Source: JAFDZV01 sp966128725 (GTDB lineage Bacteria > Bacteroidota > Ignavibacteria > OLB7). From it: a DNA stretch of 33,353 nucleotides. Of this stretch, positions 25,342-33,281 are shown piece by piece. Location: contig CBHYLN010000050.1 of the NCBI GenBank assembly GCA_966128725.1, forward strand, positions 1 to 33,353, read 5' to 3'. The position numbers and the translations under genes are program-made. Under the pieces are notes generated by a model. That model ran no database searches and was not told where the DNA came from. It saw nothing but the letters and a program-made list of their open reading frames with translations. The first letter of the stretch is position 1. The number at the start of each line of letters is the position of its first letter.

Positions 25342-25994
25342 ATGGATTCCTCCGGGGAATCACGGTGAACCTCGCGCGCCAGCTCCCCCATCGTCATCGG
25401 CGGATACGTCCTTGCCGGCGTGAAAATTTCGTGCTTGCCCAGATGTGCGAACAGGGAGCCCTCCGCGCTGAAGGCCGATGCCTGGGTGAGCGTGTCGAGG
25501 CGGAAATCGCGCCGCTGAAACTTCCCCTTGCCCAGGTAGCCCCATTCGGCGAACGTGATCGGCTGGCCGTCGTGGGTACGCATCGTGAGCGCGTCGCCAT
25601 GCACGAGGTTTTGAGACAGCACATAGAATGCCGCGCGATACAGCTCGTCCGACTCATCCACGTTCAGATAGCCTGCAAGAATCTCCAGCAGGTTCGCGCG
25701 GCACTCCGCAATGTTGTCCGGCAGAAGCTCGATCCCGTAGATGCACATCAGCGCGAGCAGCGCGTAGTGCCGCCGCTCGAATTCGGACGTTCCATACCTG
25801 GAGTCGACGGCCGCGAGTTTGCGCAACAGGATCCGGACAAGGAAGTTTCCGCTCCCGCAGGCCGGCTCCAGGAAGCGGGAATCGATGCGCTCGGTTTCAT
25901 CCTTGACGAGATCGAGCATCGCATCGACCATCCATTGCGGCGTGAACACCTCGCCGTGGTCGGCAACGCGCTGTTTGGACTTAAGAAGGCTCAT
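25338..25994 (-). CDS. N6-methyltransferase-like SAM-binding protein lacking NPPY, 218 aa
   Basis: RVADHGEVFTPQWMVDAMLD (9-28) and motif I FLEPACGSGNFLV (41-53) are typical of type I/II N6-adenine methyltransferases. The next helix region (HYALLALMCIYGIELLPDNI) also fits. However, the protein ends soon after and no NPPY-type catalytic motif is present, so it cannot methylate alone. It may form a split or regulatory partner with the 535-aa methyltransferase directly downstream, whose start overlaps its stop. I use the Met at 25994 because family similarity begins there; an upstream extension of 20 residues is possible. It is the first gene of the three-gene operon. Confidence 0.85.
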   Translation of the reverse strand: MSLLKSKQRVADHGEVFTPQWMVDAMLDLVKDETERIDSRFLEPACGSGNFLVRILLRKLAAVDSRYGTSEFERRHYALLALMCIYGIELLPDNIAECRANLLEILAGYLNVDESDELYRAAFYVLSQNLVHGDALTMRTHDGQPITFAEWGYLGKGKFQRRDFRLDTLTQASAFSAEGSLFAHLGKHEIFTPARTYPPMTMGELAREVHRDSPEESI

Positions 25995-26174
25995 AATGTG
26001 AAGTTGGCGGAATATAACCCGGCGCTTCCTCATGTCCGCATGAGCTGATCGCACATCATTACGAACGACGAGGGTGGGGTTCCTGCACGGAACAGGATCC
26101 CGGTGCTATTGCCCGGGTGCCGAATCAAGCATCTCGTCCACACGCGCTATCCACTAGGCAGCAAGGCTCCGATT

Positions 26175-26314
26175 GTTGTCCCCATGTTGTACCAAGCGCA
26201 AAACCCCGGATGGATAATCCGTTTTTTTTGCTTTGTCTTGCAGGTTTTTGCCCATGCTCGACGACCGCCGTAGAACGCGTCCAAAAAGTCGATATGGATG
26301 ATCTTCTGCTGCAT
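26175..26314 (-). pseudogene. dinB: dinB (DNA polymerase IV) start scar within a direct repeat, copy 1
   Basis: On the minus strand an ATG at 26314 opens MQQKIIHIDFLDAFYGG, close to the invariant Pol IV N-terminus KIIHIDMDAFYASVE. The similarity to Pol IV ends at once. The following about 100 bases continue as a block shared with 28844-28940 (TGGTACAA/C and GGATTATCC/GGATTCTCC in common). No remainder of dinB is present. The neighbouring bases from 25995 to 26174 show no gene I can support. Confidence 0.6.
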
Positions 26315-26333
26315 CGATATCGCCTTATTGCCA

Positions 26334-26541
26334 TCAAGCTTTTACGATAGGACTCACGCCTTTCGCTGTTTGATCACGGCTGTTATACTCGCAATTGAGA
26401 GGTTTCCCGCCTTCCAGTTCCACGATGAAGCGGCGTCCCAGCCCGCAGGCTGGCGGCAAGCTGTTCCTGCGTGACTCCTTGAGATTTACGAACCTGCCGT
26501 ATGAGGCTTCCCAAGGTTTCTATGTCTTTAACCTGTTTCAT
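26334..26541 (-). pseudogene. HipB-like XRE regulator, frameshifted
   Basis: The ATG at 26541 follows ACAAAGGTC. The frame reads KQVKDIETLGSLIRQVRKSQ then GVTQEQLAAS. The family continuation, CGLGRRFIVELEGGKPLN, lies in another frame and runs to a stop at 26334. HipB-type proteins repress toxin operons and contain exactly TQEQLAxLxGLGRRFIVELExGKP. The break near 26450 would remove the end of the HTH and the dimer strand. No hipA-type kinase is nearby. The three operator-like palindromes upstream are well preserved, which suggests the break is recent or an assembly error. Confidence 0.65.
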
Positions 26542-26548
26542 GACCTTT

Positions 26549-26564
26549 GTTCCCGTTCGGTATC
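26549..26564. promoter_or_regulatory. Operator-like half site 1
   Basis: TCGGTATC at 26557-26564 matches the right half of the palindrome at 26593-26620, and the left half matches at five of eight positions. Its centre is 50 bases from the main palindrome and overlaps the leader of the HipB-like gene. Confidence 0.5.
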
Positions 26565-26592
26565 GTTATAGCGATTCCGAGGTCAAAGATCA

Positions 26593-26620
26593 CTAAATGA
26601 TACCGATCGGTATCATTTAG
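26593..26620. promoter_or_regulatory. Main operator: 28-base perfect palindrome
   Basis: The stretch is perfectly self-complementary, with the core GATACCGATCGGTATC at 26599-26614 and arms CTAAAT/ATTTAG. It lies 52 bases upstream of the HipB-like start codon, a normal place for autoregulation. Confidence 0.75.
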
Positions 26621-26647
26621 TTCCTTGCGTGTCATGTCAAACGATAT

Positions 26648-26663
26648 GTTACCGATCGGTATC
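26648..26663. promoter_or_regulatory. Operator-like site 3
   Basis: GTTACCGATCGGTATC differs from the core of the main palindrome at one position. Its centre is 49 bases further upstream, close to the stop of the Myb/SANT-array gene at 26695. Confidence 0.7.
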
Positions 26664-26694
26664 TTTCTAGCAGTTCAACAGGCCGGTAGTGGAA

Positions 26695-28176
26695 CTACGA
26701 GTTGTATTCGCCCTCCTGGACATGCTTCCTGGTAAGTCCGGTGCGATACGCCTGGGAAGCAACCGACACCACCGTGCGCCCAAGTCGGGCCGCAATCTCT
26801 TCGTATGGCATCTTCCCGTACAGCGTCACGAGCGCCTGCGAATCCTCCTCCGTCCATGCCTTCGGTGTCTGCGTGCTTCGCCGCTCAACAAGGTCAAGCT
26901 TCTGCAACCGATGACGAACGCCCAGTACGGTACGGCCGAGCTGCGCCGCAAGCTCCGCCACGCTCGCTTGCTTCCAGAGACTGCGCAGAATGTTGTCCTC
27001 TTCAGGCTGCCACCGTCGGAGCTTGTCGTCTCCGCACATAACGCCAAGGCGGTCCGCACGATCTGTGACCGCCTGCCTCGACCGACCCAAACGCTGTGCA
27101 ATCTCCTTGCGATCGGTGGAGCCCGCCAGTTCTCGTAGCAGGGCATCCTCGGCTTCCGACCATCGTCGGGGTACCGATATCGTATCGGGCCGACGCAGGC
27201 GAAGGTGGCGACGGCGGGCTTCGATTTCCCTCGCCGTACAGTTGAAGCGCAGGGCAAGTTCCTTCGTGCTGCGGTGGTCGTACAGCTTCCGCAACAGAGC
27301 ATCATCCGCCCGCGACCACCGCGTCTTGGAACGTCCCTGCTTTTTCTTCAGTGGCAGCCCCAACACCCTCGCACGGTTCTCTATCATCGAATGTGTACAG
27401 CCCAAACGCCGCGCAAGATCGACGCCGCGCGTCGTTGCGTAGTGCTTGCGGAGGATCGCATCCTCCTTCGCCGACCATTGTTTCTTCCACCATTGGCCAC
27501 GCGGACGATATCCGTGCTTGTGGGCTACCTTCATAATGCGGTCCGCACCGATACCCAGTTCCGCGACAATGGTCGTAATAGCGACGCGGCCAACGCTTTC
27601 CATGATCCTCGCAACAACCTCGGGAGTGATCGGCTTTACTCTTCGCGCGATATCCAACTCCTCGCGAGCCCTTGTCATTACGGAATTGGCCGTTCGGCCG
27701 AGGTGGCGGGCAATTTCGGCAACGGGCAACGTATCGTAATGCGAGCGCACGTACTCATCGTCGTCGGCAGTCCACAGTTTCGACGGTGAGGTCAGACCCA
27801 ACTGGCGCGCCTTATCCGTTACCATCCTGTAATTGCGTCCAAGTCTTTCGGCAAGTTCATGCACATCGACGCGGCCATACTGCCCCTTGAGAAGCTTGAG
27901 TTCCGCCGGTGTCCATCGGCGCCGCGCACGAACCTCGCGAAGAATGCCCAGCGCGTTCGCGCGACTGATAACGGCGGCGAGCGTTCGCCCAAGCAGCCGG
28001 GCAGCGTAGAACTCGCCGTATGGCGGATAGTACCGCCGCAGTGCCTCGTCATCCTCGTACGTCCAGCGTGCATTGCCATGCCACGCGCCGGCCTCGGGCA
28101 TGGGAACCCCCTTCGGCCAGGAGCGTGCGCGACGAAGTTCTGCAATCGGTTCAGGAATATTCTTGCGGGCTGTCAT
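26695..28176 (-). CDS. Nine-repeat Myb/SANT-like helix-turn-helix array protein, 493 aa
   Basis: Nearly the whole protein is a tandem array of three-helix HTH units of about 50 residues. Each has the form W(T/S)-x-x-(E/D)D-x-x-L(R)-x-x-Y, then (E)LAxRLGRT-x-x-x-V-x-x-RA-x-x-LGL. The first-helix tryptophans are at about 38, 88, 135, 234, 287, 339, 389 and 441; the unit at 183-225 is divergent and lacks it. Third helices fall near 65, 115, 162, 211, 261, 313, 366, 416 and 468. Basic linkers such as KKKQGRSKTR join the units. It should lie along DNA and contact many successive sites. There is no catalytic domain and no membrane segment. The start lacks a ribosome site. It is upstream of, and in the same direction as, the methyltransferase/helicase operon. 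I know of no characterised bacterial protein with this layout. Confidence 0.85.
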   Translation of the reverse strand: MTARKNIPEPIAELRRARSWPKGVPMPEAGAWHGNARWTYEDDEALRRYYPPYGEFYAARLLGRTLAAVISRANALGILREVRARRRWTPAELKLLKGQYGRVDVHELAERLGRNYRMVTDKARQLGLTSPSKLWTADDDEYVRSHYDTLPVAEIARHLGRTANSVMTRAREELDIARRVKPITPEVVARIMESVGRVAITTIVAELGIGADRIMKVAHKHGYRPRGQWWKKQWSAKEDAILRKHYATTRGVDLARRLGCTHSMIENRARVLGLPLKKKQGRSKTRWSRADDALLRKLYDHRSTKELALRFNCTAREIEARRRHLRLRRPDTISVPRRWSEAEDALLRELAGSTDRKEIAQRLGRSRQAVTDRADRLGVMCGDDKLRRWQPEEDNILRSLWKQASVAELAAQLGRTVLGVRHRLQKLDLVERRSTQTPKAWTEEDSQALVTLYGKMPYEEIAARLGRTVVSVASQAYRTGLTRKHVQEGEYNS

Positions 28177-28359
28177 AAATGGAATACGTCAGCAATAGTG
28201 AATACCGAGTAAGGGGCGGAGGGGTCTTGCGAAGATACAGGACGAGCACTCAATATCGCCACACTTGTCCACGTAAATGCAGCGGCATGAACGCAACGGC
28301 TGTGCAGCGGCGCGTCATGGGAACGGGACGTTCCACACGTCGGGGAACCATGAGGCGCA

Positions 28360-28745
28360 TGCCGTATGGCGCACACGTGCAAATCCGCCGCCGCCTGGAA
28401 AAGCAGTTTAAAGAGATCAAGCGCTTCAACACGGCTTGGATCTTCCCCAGCCAAACCAGCCTGAGAGACCCCATGAGCAGCAACAGGGTGCGCCTGGCCC
28501 TGCGTCGGCTCGGCCTCAAGGACCGCATGACGGCACACGGGTTCCGGGCGCTGGCGCGCACCACGATCCGCGAACAGCTTGATTACGCGCCGGACGTGAT
28601 CGAGCGCAGCTTGCCCACAAGCCGCCGGGGCCGCTGGGCGCGGCCTACGACCGGGCCACCTTCCTTAGACAATGCACCGCGATGATGCAGGCGTGGGCGG
28701 ATTATCTGGATGAGGTGGTCGTGAGCGGCAAGGTGATGGATGCCG
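28360..28745 (+). pseudogene. Tyrosine integrase C-terminal half, frameshifted
   Basis: The plus strand encodes FNTAWIFPSQTSLRDPMSSN, then ALRRLGLKDRMTAHGFRALA and YAPDVIER. After a one-base loss near 28606 it continues in another frame as QLAHKPPGPLGAAYDRATFL then MMQAWADYLDEVV. The HGFRA, AHK and AAYDRA motifs are the C-terminal catalytic boxes of P4-type integrases. The N-terminal half with the first catalytic Arg is missing. It pairs with the shorter integrase scar at 21013-21130 and brackets the defence-like segment. Confidence 0.8.
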
Positions 28746-28843
28746 CGAAGACTGTTCCACCGGAACGGGGGTCATCACACCAGCAGATCACCGATGATAC
28801 CGGATGACCTCCTGAATTGTATTCGCTTCACCAGACAAAAAAA

Positions 28844-28979
28844 GTTGTACCCATACTGTACCAAGCGAAGAAGCCCGGACGGAGAATCCGCACTTTTGCG
28901 TTGAATTGCTGAATTTTGCTCACGTTTGACCGCAATGGTAGAACGCGTCCATGTCGATATGGATGATCTTTCGGAGCAT
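28844..28979 (-). pseudogene. dinB: dinB (DNA polymerase IV) start scar within a direct repeat, copy 2
   Basis: On the minus strand the ATG at 28979 opens MLRKIIHIDMDAFYHCGQT and then a stop. KIIHIDMDAFY is the exact opening motif of Y-family polymerase IV. The match ends right after it, and the next about 90 bases are shared with 26175-26280, in both cases encoding a segment like RPGFFAWYSMGTT in one frame. Bases 28980-29131 show nothing else. Confidence 0.65.
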
Positions 28980-29131
28980 ACCGAGGGGGGAGGTCTATTC
29001 CGCCGGTGTTCGCACGAACACCAATTGCAGGCAAACATACTCCGCCGCAACGATATCGGCAATCAAAGAATCGCGCATTCCAATCGATTCGCTTCGATTT
29101 GCCGGTCCCCAACATTCTCCCCACAAACAAC

Positions 29132-29165
29132 AAGGCCGGGAAGCGCATGATGGCTTCCCGGCCTT
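29132..29165 (-). terminator. Terminator of the DUF11 surface-protein gene
   Basis: AAGGCCGGGAAGC and GCTTCCCGGCCTT form a perfect 13-base stem with an eight-base loop. It lies 60 bases past the stop at 29226 and is followed on the minus strand by a T-rich stretch (GTTGTTTGT). Confidence 0.75.
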
Positions 29166-29225
29166 GGTTATCATCCGGCGGAGCACGGCCGCAGTGGCCA
29201 TGCCCCGCATGTTACTGGCCTGGAA

Positions 29226-32200
29226 CTAGCGCACTACCTCCAGCCTGAGCGCTGTTGGTATGCCGTTGACCCGCAACGCCACCATGTAGGTGCCGTTCGG
29301 CAACGTGCTCAGGTCCACGGTGCGCGTATGATCACCCGAGGGCAACCGTTCGCCCGTGATCATCGTGGCCACCTTCCGGCCCAGCGCGTCCATCAACTCC
29401 AGATCCACCATTGCCGGGTTCGGCAACGAGAAGCTGATGTCGCAACGCCCGGTTGTCGGATTCGGCCGTGCCCCAAGCGAGCCAAGGAACCCGGCCGCGC
29501 CGCGCGGATCGTCGACATCGAACGTCGATCCGGTAACCGTGGTCGAGTCGTGGCCGATCTCGTTGCCGTCCTGATCGTAGTACACCAGATCCACATTCGG
29601 CTTGCGATCGGCGGTTGCCGTGTACAACACGGTGATCGCCGGGTCGGGCGCGGTTTGCGGACCGGAATCCAGATCGCGACGCAGATCGATGAACACCACG
29701 CGATCCTTCACACGAAGCTGTTCGTACAGGTCATCGCAATCGGCCGCCGTATCACATGGGAACGTTGAGCCGGTAACCGCAACAATGCGCTCCACCGGAT
29801 CGCGGTGCCGGATGGCAATGGCGCGGATGCCCTTGCCCCGTGCCTTCTCACGCGGGAACGACATACGATACACACGCAGCTGCGCGCGCTCGGAGATGTC
29901 GATCGGCGTGCCGACAACCACAACGTCCTTCTTGGTGGCCTTCCACGGACCGTACCGAAGCTGGCAGCTATCGCCGTCGCAATGGTACACCGTGATGTTC
30001 ACGTTGCCAACCCAGCCAATCGTGTAATCGATGCCCAGGTTGAACTGCACGGTGTTGTTGGCTGGCAGCCCATGCACGGCAAGGATCTGCGAGTACCCAA
30101 CCGACGTGCCGAACGGCCACGACTTCCAGACACCATCAACGTACAGGCCACCACCGTTCACGCCGGGACCGCTTGGCGGCGGCACCACGTCGATCTTCAC
30201 ACTGCAGATCGGCGATGCCGGCACCTTCAGGTTGAAGATCTTGAACGTACGACCGCTGAGATCCAGATCCTGATACGGGAACGGCTTCACCGCGATGGAA
30301 TCGCACCGTGCCACCACCGCCCGCTTGCAGCGGAAGCAGATCGTGTCGCGGCATTCCACCTTCTGGCCGGCGGCGTTCACGATCGTGGCAATCAGCTCGA
30401 TGCAGATTTCGCCCGAAGCGGTTGTGCTTGTGGCGCTGATATCGAGATTGGTTGCCGCGTTCTGCGTACAGCCGGTGTTGAAGTTCAACAGACCGGTTGT
30501 GGTGCCGAACAGGTTGGCCGGGATCGTCGACGTTGGCGGGCAGGGCGAGGTCTGCATGCTCTGCACGGCTCCGCTCGGCGTTACCGAAGGCGCGATCGGC
30601 AGCACGTTGTACTGCAGCGAGCTGAGCGCCCCCAGCGAGTTCGAGAGGATGATGTGATAACCGCAGCAGCTATCCACGCGGCCTTCCAGCCAGAAGCCCT
30701 GGCAATTGTTCGGCTTCTGAGCCACGGTGACGCAGCTCGGGACCGACTGTGTTGCCAGGCAGGTGGATGTGCCAACCGGCGTTGCCTGCACCGCGAAGTT
30801 GTTGCACGCGGTTTGCCCCACCTGTGCGTTGGCCGGAACGGTCGACGTCGCGAAGATGTCGAGCGTGCCGCCCGGGGCAAGGGTGGTTGCGCCACCGTTC
30901 ACGTTGAACGAGAAGGTGCTGGCCGAGAACGCGCCGAACACACCCGGCGTAACCGAGCCGACACCAACGCCGGGCCCGGGATTCACCACACCGCAGAACC
31001 CGCTGCACACTGCCGCACGATCGGGATTCTTGGTGTTGGCCGAGTTATTGAAACCGATCGTGTAGCCACCCGGAGCCGATACATCGGCCGCGGCGGCTAC
31101 CGGAAGATCGAACTGGCTGTTGCGGCCCGTATAGGCCGGCAGCACCATGATATCGCCCACATGCGGCATGATGTCCAGCAGGCAGATGTTGTTCAGCGAA
31201 AGGTTGCCGGTATTCTGCAACCGCAGCCGGAACTCCACCTGGCCGCTTACCGGCGCAAGCGTCGTGGATGAGAATGCCGCCCCCGAGCCCTTGCGTCGCA
31301 CTTCCTTCACCAGCGTCAACTGCGCCACGGCGTTCACCGTAAGCGTGGCCTGGTTTGAAGTGACGGGCGTTGGCAGATTCCCCGCCGAGAACGTGAACGT
31401 GTTGTTGTACTGCCCCGGCGGTGCAGGCGGCGAGTCGCTGATATTCACGTCGAACACGAACACGAAGTAATACACCCACCCAAAACACTTGAACGGCCGG
31501 GTTGGGAATGTCCACCGAAGCGATGTTGCGCCGATTGTTGGCCCGGTGATCGTGCCGCCAACCTGCGAGGGCACCGTTACGGTAAGCGAGCAACATGGCG
31601 GGTTGTACTGATTGGCCAGCCAGTTGAAGTTGCCGTAGTAATACGTGGCGTTGCCGGCGTAGGTAAGGCCGGCCGGCAGTACGTCGGTAATCGTGCAGGG
31701 GCTGGCGTTTACATTGCCAACGTTGGTAACCGCCATGCGCCAACGCACGGTGTTGCCGGGCACGTACGGCCCTGCCGTGTTCGGCGAGCAGCTTGGCCCG
31801 CACGATCCCATGAAGAACTTCGAGGCAAGGATCTTCGGACGCAGCGAATCGACCACCTTCGTGTGCGTGGCCGTGATCAACGTCAGGTTCGTGGCCTGCG
31901 CGGTGACCGTGTTCAGGATGTTCTGGCCCGAGGTCACGGCCGTGAACGGAGGCGCGAAGCTCGCCGTGCGCACGCAGACATCCAGATAGTTGGTCAGGTT
32001 CTGCGTGATGGCGATGGAGCCGCCGTACGTCCAGCGAACACGGCACACATTCGCCGGCACGGTTGCCAGCGTCTGAAGCCCCGGCGTGTTGTACGTAACG
32101 GTTGTGCACGGCGTGGCGCTGCACGATGCACCCGACCAACAGAACACCTGCATGGTCACCGGCGTGTTGCCGGCGGGCACGTTGGTGCGGATCTGTGTAA

Positions 32201-33281
32201 GATCAACCGTGGTGGGCAGCACATCCTCCATCACGAATCCCGGCTGGGCAACGTTCCCCGTGTTCGAGTACGACAGGGTGTACGTTCCGCAGCATCCCGG
32301 TGAGAACGCCGGATAGTAGTAGGGATTGGATGGGAAGTAGATGTTGATCGACAGGCCCTTCCACAGCGACCCGGACGGATTGGCCGCGCACAGCGTCACC
32401 GAAGCCGTATCGGTAAAGGTGCCCTGCTTCACCGTATCACACGGAGTGTTGTACAAAGCCCTCGCGGTGTTGAGCACCGTCTGGCCCTGTGTAAACGACG
32501 CCGACGGGAACGTCACGTGTATGTACACGCAGTACCAGGCGGTCCACGGCGACACCGGCAGTGTCGATGGGCCGCCGCTCAGCGTAACGTTGGTTCCGAC
32601 CTGTGTGAAGGATGTCCAGTTCCCCGAAACCGAGGTAACCACCGCGCCAGCCGGCACGATATCGCTGAGCTGTACGTTGGTAAGGTTCAGGCCGCCGATA
32701 TCACCGCCCGAGGGGTTGATAAGGCAAACACGGAAGATGACATCGTTGTCGATGGCGCATCCGGCCACCAGGGCCTTGTCGATGCTCCACTTGTTCTGCG
32801 CACTGGCGGTAACACAGATAACGTTCGACGGGGTCCCCTTGTCGCCGGCGGTTGGGCCTTTGATATAGGCGGTATTGCAGGCGCGCGTGCCGTTGCAGGT
32901 AACGCCGGGCTTGAAGCGCGCGTTGATCTGCACGGTTCCCGCGCCGGCGCTTGCGGTAAGGCCGCTAAGCGTGAACGTGACGATGTTGCCGCTGATCGTT
33001 GCCGACGGCAGTGTGCTGATCACATCGAGCTGCGGAGGCAGCGTGTCGATGATCGTGATTGTCCCAGGCGCGCCGCCCGACCATCCGTACGCCAATGTGT
33101 ACGTGAATGGTTGGCCCGAGGGAACCGGCGTTGGCGCGTTCGAGGATTTGCTGAGTGTTAGCGTGACGCCCTGTTGCGCAACAAGGGACGATGCACCAAT
33201 CAGCAGAAGTATGAGGGTGAGCGGTACGGCCAATGACCTGCATAGCAGTCGTGTGGGCCGCCAAGCGGTACGGATGCGCAT
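29226..33281 (-). CDS. DUF11-repeat T9SS type A surface protein, 1351 aa
   Basis: The start at 33281 is fixed by TTGGAGGATCGT. A signal peptide follows (RTAWRPTRLLCRSLAV, a hydrophobic core LTLILLLIGASS, cleavage near LVAQQG). About five Ig-like DUF11 units come next, each with the form Y-x-L-x-x-x-NxG followed by x-x-D-x-LP: FTYTLAYGW, FRVCLINPSGGDIGG, YTLSYSNTGNVAQ, WRMAVTNVGNVNAS and FRLRLQNTGNLSLN. The chain is unusually rich in paired cysteines (CCG, CC). The last 80 residues are the T9SS sorting domain (ARPNPTTGRCDISFSLP, LELMDALGRKVA, PNGTYMVALRVNG, ending RLEVVR). It is expected on the cell surface or secreted, probably as an adhesin-like fibre. The gene is monocistronic with its own terminator. 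No promoter could be called in the 72 bases upstream. Confidence 0.92.
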   Translation of the reverse strand: MRIRTAWRPTRLLCRSLAVPLTLILLLIGASSLVAQQGVTLTLSKSSNAPTPVPSGQPFTYTLAYGWSGGAPGTITIIDTLPPQLDVISTLPSATISGNIVTFTLSGLTASAGAGTVQINARFKPGVTCNGTRACNTAYIKGPTAGDKGTPSNVICVTASAQNKWSIDKALVAGCAIDNDVIFRVCLINPSGGDIGGLNLTNVQLSDIVPAGAVVTSVSGNWTSFTQVGTNVTLSGGPSTLPVSPWTAWYCVYIHVTFPSASFTQGQTVLNTARALYNTPCDTVKQGTFTDTASVTLCAANPSGSLWKGLSINIYFPSNPYYYPAFSPGCCGTYTLSYSNTGNVAQPGFVMEDVLPTTVDLTQIRTNVPAGNTPVTMQVFCWSGASCSATPCTTVTYNTPGLQTLATVPANVCRVRWTYGGSIAITQNLTNYLDVCVRTASFAPPFTAVTSGQNILNTVTAQATNLTLITATHTKVVDSLRPKILASKFFMGSCGPSCSPNTAGPYVPGNTVRWRMAVTNVGNVNASPCTITDVLPAGLTYAGNATYYYGNFNWLANQYNPPCCSLTVTVPSQVGGTITGPTIGATSLRWTFPTRPFKCFGWVYYFVFVFDVNISDSPPAPPGQYNNTFTFSAGNLPTPVTSNQATLTVNAVAQLTLVKEVRRKGSGAAFSSTTLAPVSGQVEFRLRLQNTGNLSLNNICLLDIMPHVGDIMVLPAYTGRNSQFDLPVAAAADVSAPGGYTIGFNNSANTKNPDRAAVCSGFCGVVNPGPGVGVGSVTPGVFGAFSASTFSFNVNGGATTLAPGGTLDIFATSTVPANAQVGQTACNNFAVQATPVGTSTCLATQSVPSCVTVAQKPNNCQGFWLEGRVDSCCGYHIILSNSLGALSSLQYNVLPIAPSVTPSGAVQSMQTSPCPPTSTIPANLFGTTTGLLNFNTGCTQNAATNLDISATSTTASGEICIELIATIVNAAGQKVECRDTICFRCKRAVVARCDSIAVKPFPYQDLDLSGRTFKIFNLKVPASPICSVKIDVVPPPSGPGVNGGGLYVDGVWKSWPFGTSVGYSQILAVHGLPANNTVQFNLGIDYTIGWVGNVNITVYHCDGDSCQLRYGPWKATKKDVVVVGTPIDISERAQLRVYRMSFPREKARGKGIRAIAIRHRDPVERIVAVTGSTFPCDTAADCDDLYEQLRVKDRVVFIDLRRDLDSGPQTAPDPAITVLYTATADRKPNVDLVYYDQDGNEIGHDSTTVTGSTFDVDDPRGAAGFLGSLGARPNPTTGRCDISFSLPNPAMVDLELMDALGRKVATMITGERLPSGDHTRTVDLSTLPNGTYMVALRVNGIPTALRLEVVR

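Noticed and set aside
26334..26541. A HipBA toxin-antitoxin system
   Set aside because: Only a frameshifted HipB-like gene is present; no HipA-type kinase lies on either side.
28926..29150. Plus-strand open frame after the integrase scar
   Set aside because: It is antisense to the dinB-start scar and covers a repeat and a terminator; no domain is visible.
29805..31271. Long plus-strand open frame opposite the DUF11 gene
   Set aside because: It is an antisense shadow with biased composition and no motif; the minus-strand DUF11/T9SS protein explains the interval.
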